This document shows, one piece after another, positions 42,461-52,643 of a stretch of 64,000 nt of DNA; position 1 is the first letter of the stretch; each line of letters starts with the position of its first letter. The DNA is taken from assembly GCA_019316985.1 (NCBI GenBank), contig CP079215.1:310001-374000 (forward strand), written 5' to 3'. The notes beneath the pieces are model-generated. The model did not search any database and was not told where the DNA came from. It worked only from the letters and a program-made list of their open reading frames with translations. This stretch comes from Paraniabella defluvii (lineage in GTDB: Bacteria > Bacteroidota > Bacteroidia > Chitinophagales > Chitinophagaceae). The translations under genes were made by a program, and so were the position numbers.

Positions 42461-45400
42461 ATGTTATCGTATACAGATCTGCATGTTACCAGTAATTTCA
42501 GCTTTTTAAGAGGCGCTTCGCACCCTGAAGAGCTGGTACAGGAAGCTGCAGCATTGGGACATGCATGTATAGCTATCACCGACCATAATACCTTAGCAGG
42601 GGTCGTACGGGCACATGTGGAAGCTAAGAAAACAGGCATCCGGTTGATTATTGGCTGCCACCTGGTATTGCAGGACGGTCCTGATCTATTAGCCTACCCC
42701 ACCGACAAAGAAGCCTATGCGCGGCTTTCCACGATGTTGTCTGAAGGTAACCTGAGAACCGAGAAAGGGCAATGTCTTTTATACAAGAAAGATGTATATC
42801 AGTACAAAAAAGGAATGAAATTTATTGTAATCCCTCCCTATCAATTAAATGATCAATTTGATTTTGATACTGGTTTCAAAAATGATCTGTGGGAGTATAG
42901 CCAGCACCTGGGCAGCAACCTCTATCTGGCGATGACCCGTTCTTACCAGGCCTATGATGATAAAAATTTTATCGCCTGGCACAATTGTCTAAAAATTGTA
43001 AAGTGCCATTGGTAGCTACCAACGATGTATATTATCATAATCGCGGACGCAGGAATTGCAGGATGTACTTACCTGCACGCGTGAGAAATACACGATTTAT
43101 AATGCCGGATACCGCCTCTGGCAAAATGCAGAGCGCCATTTAAAAGCACCCAAAGAAATGTACAGGCTGTTTCGGCACTATCCGGATGCTTTGGCGCGGA
43201 TCAAGGAAATTACTGATGCCTGCCAGTTCTCGCTAAGCAGTTTGAAATATGTATACCCCGAAGAAATTACAACCGGTGGGCGCAGTCCACAGGAAGAACT
43301 GGAAATGCTGGCCTGGCAAGGTGCGAGAGAAAAGTTCAACAATGATATACCTGATAAAGTAAAAGAAAGCCTGGACTTTGAACTGAAATTTATGAAGCGA
43401 AAAAATTATGCCTCTTATTTTTTAACGGTGTATGATTTTGTTCGTTTTGCAAGAAGCCAAAACATTCTATGCCAGGGACGTGGTTCTGCGGCCAACTCGG
43501 TAGTATGTTATTGCCTGGGCATTACTTCGGTTGATCCTAAAGAGTTTGATTTGCTTTTTGCAAGATTCATGTCGGACGCGCGGGATGAGCCACCGGATAT
43601 TGATGTAGACTTTGAGCATGAGCGCCGCGAGGAAGTGATCCAGTATATTTATAAGAAGTATGGCCGGCACCGGGCGGGTATTGTAGCTACCGTAACAGAG
43701 GTTCATGATAAAGGAGCCGTTCGTGATGTAGCCAAAGCCATGGGCCTTTCGGCTGATGCAGTAGACCGCCTGGCTAAATCGATGTGGGAGCTCACTCCTG
43801 AATGGCGGCAGGGTTCGGCTATTTCTTCAGAAGGGTTTAACCCTGCTGATCAACACCTGCAAAAAATACTGGCGCTTACCGAGGAATATGTAGGTTTTCC
43901 GCGGCAACTGGGACAACATACCGGCGGCTTTGTGATTACACAGGGCAACCTGGCGGAGCTCTGTCCCATTCTCAATGCCCGCATGGAAAACCGCACTTGT
44001 ATTGAATGGAATAAAGATGATATTGAAGCCCTGGGTTTTTAAAAGTAGATGTGCTGGCACTGGGAATGCTTACCTGCATTCGTAAGGCATTCGACCTGGC
44101 TAAAGAACATTATGGTAAAAAATTTACACTGGCCAATATTCCATCTAAAGATAAGGCCGTTTATGAAATGATCAGCAATGCCGATACCATCGGGGTATTC
44201 CAGATCGAGAGCCGTGCACAGATGACGATGCTGCCCCGGCTACGTCCTAAAAACTTTTACGACCTGGTAATAGAAGTAGCGATTGTACGCCCCGGTCCCA
44301 TACAGGGCAATATGGTGCACCCTTATTTAAAAAGAAGGCAGAATCCCGATTTAGTAGAATATCCATCTGAAGCATTAAGAGAAATACTCAAAAGAACCCT
44401 GGGTGTTCCTTTGTTCCAGGAGCAGGCAATGGAAATAGCAATGGTTGGCGCGGGGTTTACAGGCGCACAGGCAGATGGATTAAGACGTAGCATGGCGACT
44501 TTTAAAGCCAAGGGAAAAGTAAGCGATTATGAAAAAATGCTGATCGATGGGATGCTTAAAAACGGCTATAGCGAAGAGTTTGCCCGCCGCATTTTTAAAC
44601 AACTGGAAGGCTTTGGAAGTTATGGATTTCCTGAAAGTCATGCAGTGAGTTTTGCTTTACTGGTATATGTTTCGGCCTGGTTAAAATGGTACTATCCCGA
44701 TGTATTTGCCTGCGCCTTACTGAACAGTTTACCCATGGGTTTTTATCAACCCGCCCAGCTGGTGATCGATGCCCAAAAACATGGCGTTACGGTAAAGCCG
44801 GTAGATATTAATTACTCGAACTGGGATCATAGCCTGGAGGAAAAACAAGGTAAGTTCTGTGTACTACGCCTGGGCTTCAGGCAGGTAAAGGGTTTGAATG
44901 CCGAAGAAATGAAGATACTTATCAACACACGGAAGCCTGGTGCAATTACCAGTATTATCACATTAAAAAATGCGGGGCTCAGTATGTCTGCATTGGAAAA
45001 ACTGGCCGATGCCGATGCTTTCAGAAGCATGGGCCTGGATAGAAGACAGGCATTGTGGGAAGTATCTTCTTTAAGTGATAGTGCCACGGGTATGTTTAAG
45101 GGCCAATCCTCACCTGATCCACAGGAGCAGGCGGTGCAACTACCCCTGATGACTGTACCCGAACATGTGATGCAGGATTACAGTGTTACCGGTCTCTCTG
45201 TAAAAGCGCACCCGGTAAGCTTTTTGCGCGACAAGCTAAACTCTTTGCGCATTGTAAGCACCAGCCAACTGTATACGATGGAGAATGGAGCCGCTGTACA
45301 GGTAGCAGGATTGGTATTGGTAAGGCAAAGACCTGGTACTGCCAGCGGTATTTGTTTTATTACGATTGAAGATGAAACCGGCACTGCCAACCTGGTCGTT

Positions 45401-45664
45401 TTCAAGCAGGTATTTGACCAGTTCAGGAAAGAAATTTTAAGGTCTAAACTGTTGATGGTATCAGGAACGGTGCAAAGAGAAGGCCAGGTAATACATGTGG
45501 TGGCAGGTAGTTTTTATAATCTTTCCGGCTTATTCACCAACCTGGTGCTGCCCCGGCTAGAGGGAAGAAATTTGCTGGGCCCTTATGGCCATGAACCCAA
45601 CAAGAATACTAACGAAACCCAGGCTGCAGCCAAAGTATTTCATGATGGAAGGAATTTTAAGTAA
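42461..45664 (+). CDS. dnaE2: Error-prone DNA polymerase DnaE2 (frameshifted)
   Basis: C-family polymerase for translesion synthesis, about 1,067 residues. The PHP domain begins MLSYTDLHVTSNFSFLRGAS and has HACIAITDHNTLAG. The palm shows QGRGSAANSVVCYCLGIT and the catalytic acids in PPDIDVDFEHERREEV; the C-terminus has FESHAVSFA-type sequence (here FPESHAVSFALLVYVSAWL) and an OB-fold region. Three frames: breaks near 43010 and 44045. Start ATG 42461. Ends the imuA-imuB-dnaE2 operon, about 26 bp after imuB. Confidence 0.95.
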
Positions 45665-45746
45665 TAGCGAGATATAAGATGCCTGACAGTTCAAAACAGT
45701 TCTATAAGTCAGCAGTCCGTTCTTACTAAAAACATATTATTATAGA

Positions 45747-45846
45747 TTTTCGCCGTTGCAGGTGTTAACACCTGCAAACAACTACATTGCTTGCGGCCAC
45801 TATCGTTCCCAATTATGGTTGGAGAAAACTTCAACCACGGCGAAAA
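45747..45846. repeat. Hairpin-rich repeat element, copy 1
   Basis: A 100-bp unit with inverted ends TTTTCGCCG (45747-45755) and CGGCGAAAA (45838-45846). Inside: a 22-bp perfect palindrome (45756-45777, arm TTGCAGGTGTT), the segment ATTGCTTGCGGCCACTATCG, and a GGTTGGAG/CTTCAACC hairpin. No coding capacity. A related copy lies at 46484-46658. Confidence 0.6.
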
Positions 45847-45881
45847 AGTTTTACTCGTAAGAAGCAATTTTATAGATTTAC

Positions 45882-46483
45882 ATGAATCTTATATTGTTTT
45901 GAACAAACCTAAACTTATTAATAGCCGGACCGCTTTTGTAAGTACCGTGATCGTCATCCCGGTGCTCACGTTGATCGTTTATTTATCAGGTTTGCAAAGT
46001 CATCGGTCGCTTTATCTGAACTCGTTGATCTCCACAACAATTCTCTCGTTAACATTTTTCATTTTTATTACTACTGGTTTATATAACGGCTGGAAGTTAA
46101 AAGATGGCTATGGTAATTTCATAGACAAGTTCTCCTATTTGAAACAACCTGACTCACCTACTATGAATATGTCGGATTTGGATGCAGATATACTTAACCC
46201 GATTGGCTGCATAGGTATCTTAGTATGGATTATTCTGGCGCTTGCCGGCTCACTTATATTTTGGGCAATAGGAGCTATGGTGTGGGCGACAATTCTTGTA
46301 ATTGCCGGAATACTGTACTGGATCATCTTTCGCGCTTACCGGCTAATATTTCTCAATTCACCAAGATGCAAAAACAACCTCAGTAAAAGCATGGGCATCG
46401 CTCTTATTTATACTATTCTTTATAACTGTTGGATCTATGCCATCATTTTTGGTGCTCATTACTTACAAGCTAAATCTATCTAA
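45882..46483 (+). CDS. Multi-pass membrane protein between two repeat elements
   Basis: About 200 residues. The raw reading extends upstream into the repeat element, which is unlikely to be coding. ATG 45882 with one extra T gives MNLILFLNKPKLINSRTAFV. Helices: STVIVIPVLTLIVYLSG, SLISTTILSLTFFIFITTGL, IGCIGILVWIILALAGSLIF, WAIGAMVWATILVIAGILYW and GIALIYTILYNCWIYAIIFG. Ends LQAKSI; the last codons are part of a 13-bp repeat flanking the next element. Family not recognised. Confidence 0.5.
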
Positions 46484-46671
46484 TGTTCCTCTCTTTTTCG
46501 CCTTTGCAGGTGTTATCGCCTGCAAACTATATTTCTCCTGCTGCCTATATGATTCTAATAATGGTTGGAGAAAACTCCAACCACGGAGAAAAACTACATT
46601 GCTTGCGGCCACTATCGTTTCCTGATAGTGGTTGGAGAGACTCCACTATGGCGAAAGTTAAATCTATCTAA
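46471..46671. repeat. Hairpin-rich repeat element, copy 2, with 13-bp flanking direct repeats
   Basis: TAAATCTATCTAA occurs at 46471-46483 and 46659-46671, like a target-site duplication. Between them are TTTTTCGCC, an imperfect copy of the palindrome (46504-46525), two GGTTGGAG/CTCC hairpins and a second ATTGCTTGCGGCCACTATCG, ending GGCGAAAG. The copies differ by compensating changes (for example ACTATC...GATAGT), which argues for RNA or DNA structure. Confidence 0.6.
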
Positions 46672-46694
46672 AAAGCACTATTTTTTCCTGATAA

Positions 46695-47347
46695 TCACAA
46701 CACCACACCCCATTCTGCTGCGTGGTACCCTGTTCGCGGAACCGTATTATTGATTACATGAGGTTGTAAAGGCGATGGCACACTGGTACCTTTCACTACG
46801 TAAAACAATCGCAGGAAGTTTTCGGGCTCCGATGAAAAGCGTACTTTGATCAATTCTTCAATTACGGGTCGCTCCTGCGGGTAGATATGATAATAGTCAT
46901 AATCATTTAAGCGTGGTATCCAGTAATCAATAAAGTCCTTGATCTCGTTGGCTTTAAAATGGTAGGCAGTCATATTCCCATTAAAAAATATTTCAAGACT
47001 ATCGCGGGGTATCGTATATCCTGTTTTGTATTGCCACTCATCCGGTTGCTCGCTTTCATAAAATAAATAATCATACTGATCATTCATCTTGCCTTCGGGC
47101 GTTACCGTCACATTCCATCCCGATCCGTAAAGAGGAATGGACTCCACTACCCTGCCGCCTTTTGGAAAATCCAGCGCTACGCTTATATTCAGCGTCTGTT
47201 TAGGATAGATATAGATATTAGGTTTATAAACCATCGGGCAATTTTACATTTCTTCGGATCGTTGTCCGGTTTTTTTCTACATCCTGCTATAGTAAGCGCT
47301 GATAAAATAAGCAACAGAAAAGCAATCCGGTAAAGTTTCATCTGCAT
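46695..47347 (-). CDS. Uncharacterised lipoprotein (one frameshift)
   Basis: About 217 residues. The N-terminus MQMKLYRIAFLLLILSALTI ends at the lipobox AGC, then RKKPDNDPKKC. An indel near 47235 joins NCPMVYKPNIYIYPKQTLNI, SVALDFPKGGRVVESIPLYG, WNVTVTPEGKMNDQYDYLFY and RDSLEIFFNGNMTAYHFKAN. The C-terminus has FLRLFYVVKGTSVPSPLQPH. First of three unrelated-looking exported genes on this strand. Function unknown. Confidence 0.6.
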
Positions 47348-47429
47348 CGTTTTTAGTTTATTCTGGTTGAACGTTGCAACTGATCAAAACGCAACAGCAG
47401 GCTACTGATCAAACACAGAAGTTGATTCA

Positions 47430-48226
47430 TTATTTTCTAAAGCGGCGATCAGCATCCGGCGTAAACATAATACCCATCGAGGCAGTTATATCTATCGCAC
47501 CTCTTTTGTAGCTGTAAATATCGTCGATAAAATGCTCCTTTGTATACTGATTGGTTCTTTGCAGCCGATACTCAAAATGGGTTGCAAAATGCGAAAATTT
47601 TACATTAGCCACTGCTGTAAAACGCTTGTTTAGCCGGTATCCAGATAACAGACCTGCGCTGGTGAGAAAAGCGGTCTGGAAATCGGGATCATTAAACCTT
47701 CCATTCCAAATTAGTTCGGCAGTATAATTCACATTGCTGTTCTTCTCTTTCAGTCTCTTAATATCCTCAACCGCTTCAAACTCTGTCATTCCTACTCCCA
47801 GTAATGCAAAAAAGCGCCAACGGTTCTTTTCTATGCGGTAAGTTCCACCAAATGAATAGCGGCCATCGGTATTACCTGCAGCCGACCACCCGCCATTATT
47901 ATTTAAATAGTAGTCTTTTTCATATCGTGCAAATCTCAGCAGATCGCTTTCGGGCCGGTTTTTAGGCCTGGAAGGCGCAAACGCCATATCCAAAAATACG
48001 CCCCATTTGTTCCTGAAAAAATAATAATGCGTTATGCCGATAACAACGCTATTGTTCTTCAGGCTGATCATATCATCTAAGAGCCCTCCCCTGAAATACT
48101 TTTTAACGGAGCCCGGTAACCTGCACTAGCATGCGCAAAAATCTTTCCTTTAAATTCAAAAGGATTTTGTGCCGGTGCTGACAAGGCTATTATTAAAAAT
48201 AAGAACAAGGCGGTTATCTTTTTCAT
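47430..48226 (-). CDS. Exported, probably beta-barrel outer-membrane protein (one frameshift)
   Basis: About 265 residues. Signal peptide MKKITALFLFLIIALSAPAQ from ATG 48226. After an indel near 48085 it reads GGLLDDMISLKNNSVVIGIT, HYYFFRNKWGVFLDMAFA, YSFGGTYRIEKNRWRFFALL and GVGMTEFEAVEDIKRLK. Further amphipathic strands (LLSGYRLNKRFTAVANVKFS, FATHFEYRLQR, AIDITASMGIMFTPDADRRF) suit an outer-membrane barrel. Family not recognised; probably co-transcribed with its neighbours. Confidence 0.6.
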
Positions 48227-48233
48227 GGTTTCG

Positions 48234-48901
48234 TTATTGCAGCATTATGGTTGAAGTAGTTTGCTCTATTCTTATGCCGGACTTTAAAAGCAGGGAAAAC
48301 TTAAACCGGTGTATACCCGAAGAGGCAGGAGGCTCCATCAGCATAAACATTAATCCAGACTGCAGGAAGCCATCGGATCGGCAGGACTTGAGTAATAGCT
48401 GCCCGGATACAACAGGCTTTGCCGACCACTACTTAGCAGTTGATCTACTTCAATATACGAGCCGCCGGCGTAGCTGTCGTAATACCTGAACCGGGAACTA
48501 ATATCCGAATTGGCAGGAGTATTTACGTCAAAAGCTTCCAGGTCGGTTATAGAAATGGAAATAATACTATCCGTTGGTATATACTTACCTGATGAAGAAC
48601 AACGGCATCCCATTGCGTTAGCACTACCAATAAACACATCAAAATGCCTGCAAGGCAGGTGCGCCAGGGTTCCGATTGAAGAAAGCAAAACCATTTTGAC
48701 CGCGTAAGCATTCCTGTTAACTGTATTGTTTACTACAGAAGCGGTATCTTTTCCGGAATTATCAAGACTTACAAGCTCCATTTCCTTAAAAGCAGAAGTA
48801 TATTTTACATCTACCTCATCGCATTTACAGCAGGAGCACCTGGTTCCCACAACAATAACAAAACATAAGCCCAGAAGTATTGCAGCTCTTAACGTAATCA
48901 T
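48234..48901 (-). CDS. Uncharacterised cysteine-rich lipoprotein (one frameshift)
   Basis: About 222 residues from ATG 48901 (MITLRAAILLGLCFVIVVGT), with Cys-rich start RCSCCKCDEVDVKY. Later AFKEMELVSLDNSGKDTASV, VKMVLLSSIGTLAHLPCRHF, CRCSSSGKYIPTDSIISISI and LEAFDVNTPANSDISSRFRY. It has a DUF5034-like flavour (lipoprotein, SLDNSG), which I hold loosely. After a break near 48352 it ends HRFKFSLLLKSGIRIEQTTS. Ends 8 bp before the barrel gene starts. Confidence 0.55.
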
Positions 48902-49010
48902 AAGCACATTTTGATAAGCCCCTGCAAGAGAGGCTTATTTACATAACGACAAAAAGGAGCTTAACGCAACACCACTGTTTCCTGCTTTAAACCTTCACTA
49001 ATTAACCAGT

Positions 49011-50378
49011 TCAAGCAAGCGGCTTCAGCTTTGCTGTAAAATGCCTGAGCAAGGGAGCCTCCTCTGTAATTTGCAGTCCCTTTATAGATGCCCTTCTTTC
49101 AAACACATCGATCACCACTTCAGCCACATAATCAATATGGCTTTGTGTATACACCCTGCGTGGAATGGCCAGGCGCACCAGTTCCATTGCAGCCGGATTA
49201 AGCCCGCCTGCTTTGTCATATTTGCCAAACATTAAAGAACCTATTTCTACCGAGCGGATACCACCGGCCAGATACAGTTCACAAACGAGCGCCTGCCCGG
49301 GATATTGCGTTACCGGTATGTGCGGCAAAAAGGCCTTGCTATCAATATAAATGGCGTGCCCACCTGCCGGCCTCATTACCGGAACTCCGGCTGCATGCAA
49401 TTTATCGCTGAGATATTCTATGCTGCGTATCCGGTATTGCAGGTATGGCTCTTCCATTACTTCTTTCAATCCGATGGCTATGGCCTCCAGGTCTCTGCCT
49501 GCAAGGCCCCGTAAGTAGGAAATCCTTCTGTAATAATTAGCAGGTTTCGACATTCGCGCGCCAGCTCTCCGCTATGCAATGCCAGGAATCCACCTATATT
49601 GGCAAATGCATCTTTTTAGCGCTCATGGTAGCTCCATCTGCATAAGAGAACATTTCTCTTGCAATGTCTTCAATGCTACTGTTTTGATATCCCTCTTCCC
49701 TCAATTTTATAAAATAAGCATTCTCTGCAAACCGGCAGGCGTCTATATAAAAAGGTATACAGTTAGCCTTGCAAATAGCCTTTACCTCCCTGATGTTTTG
49801 CATACTTACGGGCTGCCCGCCGCCCGAATTATTGGTAATAGTAAGGATGACGGCTGGTATATTCTCACTGCCCGTTTTGTTGATAAATTGCTCTAAAGCT
49901 ACGGTATCCAGGTTTCCTTTAAAAGGAGCTGGTATAGCGGGATGCTTTCCTTCTTCGCAAAGTAAGTCTACCCCCGTTGCGCCGCTAAATTCTATATTCG
50001 CCCGTGTAGTGTCAAATAAAGTATTGCTTACAAAGAATTTTCCCTTACCCCCAATATGCTGAAAAGTATTTTCTCTGATGCCCGCCCCTGGTGCGTAGGT
50101 ATAATAAAAGGCATACCGGTGATATCTTTTACTACCTGTTCGAAATGAAAGAAGCTGCTGCTTCCGCGTACGATTCGTCTCCTGCATGATACCGGCCCAT
50201 TGGTTACTGCTCATGGCACTGGTTCCGCTGTCAGTAAGCAAATCGATTAACACGTGCCGGGCATCGATCAAAAAGGATTATAAAATGCGGCTTCCAAAAT
50301 CGTTTTCCGCTCTTCCTGGGTTGTTACAAATATGGGCTCTACTGATTTGATACGAAAAGGCTCTATGATCGTTTTCAT
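49011..50378 (-). CDS. tnaA: Tryptophanase (frameshifted)
   Basis: PLP lyase that splits tryptophan to indole, pyruvate and ammonia. About 455 residues from ATG 50378 ([20 protein letters not shown]). Adding one T in the T run near 50275 gives [20 protein letters not shown], then [14 protein letters not shown]. Catalytic region: [20 protein letters not shown] and the PLP lysine in [10 protein letters not shown] break near 49590 joins the C-terminus: [39 protein letters not shown] and [12 protein letters not shown]. Tyrosine phenol-lyase is the close alternative. A 5' leader of about 140 nt separates it from its promoter. Confidence 0.88.
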
Positions 50379-50520
50379 AATTATTTTTAGATAAAAAGAT
50401 TAATAAGGCTCAAAGTATTTCAAAAAGAGTAGTTTACAAGAATTGAAAACCTTATCGGTAACGATTTAGTAGTGGTGCTCTCTGCACTCGCTTTCTTTTG
50501 ATTTCCTTGTAAATCAATAG

Positions 50521-50528
50521 CAAATATA
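50521..50528 (-). promoter_or_regulatory. -7 box upstream of tnaA
   Basis: TATATTTG on the minus strand (TAnnTTTG), 143 nt before the tnaA start. The leader between them has short hairpins but no clear leader peptide. Confidence 0.45.
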
Positions 50529-50539
50529 CAAAAAAATAG

Positions 50540-50561
50540 GACGGTAATATTTATTGCCGTC
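50540..50561. terminator. Hairpin at the chromosome/element junction
   Basis: Nine-bp arms (one G-T pair; 50540-50548 and 50553-50561) with loop ATTT, T-rich on both outer sides. It may insulate the mobile element from tnaA. Confidence 0.55.
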
Positions 50562-50617
50562 TAATTTTTTATATATCCTTTAAACAGGTTTCATACAAAA
50601 TATTTGCAAATTTATTT

Positions 50618-50673
50618 CCACAGTTGCCCCCACCTACGGTTAAAAAAATTCGCACAGTGTGGTTGAACTGTGG
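50618..50673. repeat. Inverted repeat upstream of rteC
   Basis: CCACAGTT (50618-50625) and AACTGTGG (50666-50673) are exact complements, 40 bp apart, 91 bp before the rteC start. It could be an operator or an element end. Confidence 0.4.
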
Positions 50674-50763
50674 GTATTTTGTCACTTCATCTCATAATAT
50701 TTGTGTGTTAATTAGGTATAAACTGAATTTGAAGTTTAGTAATCATCACAAAAAATATTGGCT

Positions 50764-51608
50764 ATGAAACATTCTTTACACACCATTATTTTAGAGATAC
50801 ATAATATGGAAGATAAGATTTCAGTACAAAGCGAAAGGCTAATTGACGAGGCTTATCAAATGACCTTGTATCTTCAAGACCTATTATTTTCGGTCAAGAA
50901 ACAAATCATTGAACAGGACTTTGAAAATGATAATGAGGAAATACAATTCTTCAGAACCATTAAACCACAAATTCTTGGCAAACTCATTTACTATAATAAG
51001 GTTTACCGCATTGAAACGACCTGTCCGTTCAGCAATGGCAAAATGTATTTCAATTATTTTTCCAACCAATTAGCAAGTCTGAAAAGAGAATACATTGAGC
51101 ATATCTGCAATTCCGATTTTTACAGGTACTACCGTTCGGGACGTACAGACCGTGACCACAGCTATTTTAAACGTGGAAATATAAACTACCACGATGGATT
51201 AAACAGTATCGTATTTGAGATTGACCCCGAATTTTCTACTTTCTACGATTACAAGACAGCAAGGATTATTGCTAACGAATTACTCTACACTTATCTACTG
51301 ACAAAAATAAATCCCGAAGAAAGCCCCGATTTGATTGCACAAAAGCCGGAACGCTCCAAAGATATTTTTGGACGGAAACCAAAAATGCACTTACAGAATT
51401 AATCTATGCTTTACACGCCTCCGGTGCGATTTCATACGGAAAAATCAGCGTGCGAAAAATTAGTTTAATGTTCCAAATACTTTTTGGCATTACGCTAAAC
51501 GATATACATCACACATTCCATAGAATGAAAACTAAAAGTGGCTCCCGAACCGCATTTTTAGATGAGCTTAAAGTTTCATTGGAGGAATATATGGATAAAG
51601 ACCTTTAG
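50764..51608 (+). CDS. rteC: RteC-type regulator/tetracycline-element protein (one frameshift)
   Basis: About 281 residues. Start ATG 50764 (MKHSLHTIILEIHNMEDKIS); the TTG two codons upstream is less likely. SNQLASLKREYIEHICNSDF and YRYYRSGRTDRDHSYFKRGN are conserved in RteC proteins, which control excision-gene transcription in CTnDOT. After a break near 51372, ALTELIYALHASGAISYGKI, SVRKISLMFQILFGITLNDI and HHTFHRMKTKSGSRTAFLDE complete the protein at 51608. A terminator follows. Confidence 0.88.
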
Positions 51609-51634
51609 TGTTTAATATTAATCATAATATTTAG

Positions 51635-51664
51635 GGCAGTACACTTTTGATGTACTGCCTTTTT
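51635..51664 (+). terminator. Terminator of rteC
   Basis: Perfect 9-bp arms (51635-51643 and 51651-51659), 7-nt loop, followed by TTTTT. Confidence 0.85.
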
Positions 51665-51677
51665 GTTTATAGCTGTT

Positions 51678-51708
51678 GCCAACTACAAACCAATTGGCAA
51701 ATGTTGGC
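51678..51708. repeat. Nested inverted repeat, copy A
   Basis: GCCAAC (51678-51683) and GTTGGC (51703-51708) enclose ACCAATTGGCAA, whose core CCAATTGG is a palindrome. Copy B lies 100 bp downstream with the same core. Confidence 0.5.
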
Positions 51709-51792
51709 TATTTACCTTGTTTCAAAACTACAAATCCTTTAAAACGCTCTTTAATAAAGGATTTCTCCCGATTTTAAAAATTTTAAAAAACC

Positions 51793-51819
51793 CGCCAAAC
51801 CAATTGGCAAGGGTTGGCG
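51793..51819. repeat. Nested inverted repeat, copy B
   Basis: CGCCAA and TTGGCG enclose ACCAATTGGCAA, identical in its core to copy A. It is 56 bp before the first HTH gene. Candidate site for an element regulator. Confidence 0.5.
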
Positions 51820-51874
51820 GACAAACACTGCCACCCTTAGCAATTTTGCATTGTGAACATTAAAAAGCAATGCA

Positions 51875-52223
51875 ATGAAAATTATAACCATTGAAGAAGA
51901 AGCGTGGAAACAGCTTAACAGCCGTATCAACGCTATTGCGGATTATCTGAAAAGATTGACGACACCAGCTACGATGATTTGTGGCTCAACAATCACGAGG
52001 TATGCCAATACCTGCACATCAGCGAAAAGACTTTGTGGCGTATGCGTACCAAAGGCGAAATAACCTACTCCAAAATCTACGGGCAATACTTCTATACGAT
52101 TGGGGCAATCAGGATATGCTTAACGCCAATGCTGTGCAAAGTAGTGACGAATATGTAGCGGAACTTATGGCAAAGGGCAAAAGCTATATCGAAAAAGGCA
52201 GAAATCTGAAATCAGGTAAATAA
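51875..52223 (+). CDS. Helix-turn-helix (excisionase-like) protein of the element (frameshifted)
   Basis: About 116 residues. MKIITIEEEAWKQLNSRINA, then DDLWLNNHEVCQYLHISEKT and LWRMRTKGEITYSKIYGQYF form an HTH_17/excisionase-type helix-turn-helix with a wing. The C-terminus is ANAVQSSDEYVAELMAKGKS. Breaks near 51955 and 52115. Such paired HTH genes precede the topB operon in these elements and regulate excision or transfer. Confidence 0.85.
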
Positions 52224-52251
52224 CAGGGACGAACTCTTAAAAGTAAAAGCT

Positions 52252-52575
52252 ATGAATATTGATAGAATGGAATTTTTGTCGTGGATGGAGCGAATAATGG
52301 ACAGGCTGGATATGTTGAGTAACCATATTGACGACTTACAAAAGAAACGTAACAGTATAGACGGCGAGGAACTGCTCGACAATCAGGATTTATTACAAAT
52401 GCTTAAAATCAGCAACCGCTCGCTCCAGCGTTACCGTTCCATTGGCAAACTGCCTTATTATACCATAAGCGGAAAACTCTATTACAAGCTATCCGATGTA
52501 CATCAATTTATCCGAGAGAGCTTTAACCCTCCTACGGTAAGTAAAACGCCAAACACTGCCTTTGACTGCCTTTGA
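52252..52575 (+). CDS. Helix-turn-helix protein of the element
   Basis: 107 residues, unbroken. A helical start (MNIDRMEFLSWMERIMDRLD) is followed by EELLDNQDLLQMLKISNRSL and QRYRSIGKLPYYTISGKLYY, an HTH_17 domain. It ends FNPPTVSKTPNTAFDCL. It follows the first HTH gene by 28 bp and is a paralogue in the domain. Likely DNA-binding cofactor for excision. Confidence 0.88.
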   Translation: MNIDRMEFLSWMERIMDRLDMLSNHIDDLQKKRNSIDGEELLDNQDLLQMLKISNRSLQRYRSIGKLPYYTISGKLYYKLSDVHQFIRESFNPPTVSKTPNTAFDCL

Positions 52576-52582
52576 GTGCCAC
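52551..52582. promoter_or_regulatory. 10-bp-phased TGCC repeats before the DUF3945-topB operon
   Basis: CACTGCC TTTGACTGCC TTTGAGTGCCAC: TGCC at 52557, 52567 and 52577. A -7-like TACTTTCG starts at 52610, 27 bp after the last repeat. A matching block sits at 60118-60143. It overlaps the end of the HTH gene. Confidence 0.5.
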
Positions 52583-52643
52583 TTCGGGTTATGCAGTAAC
52601 CACTTCCTTTACTTTCGGCATTGAACTTTAAAATTTTCAGATT

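Noticed and set aside
45791-45881. N-terminal extension of the membrane gene into the repeat element
   Set aside because: The sequence is the repeat unit itself, also found in a non-coding copy at 46594-46657.
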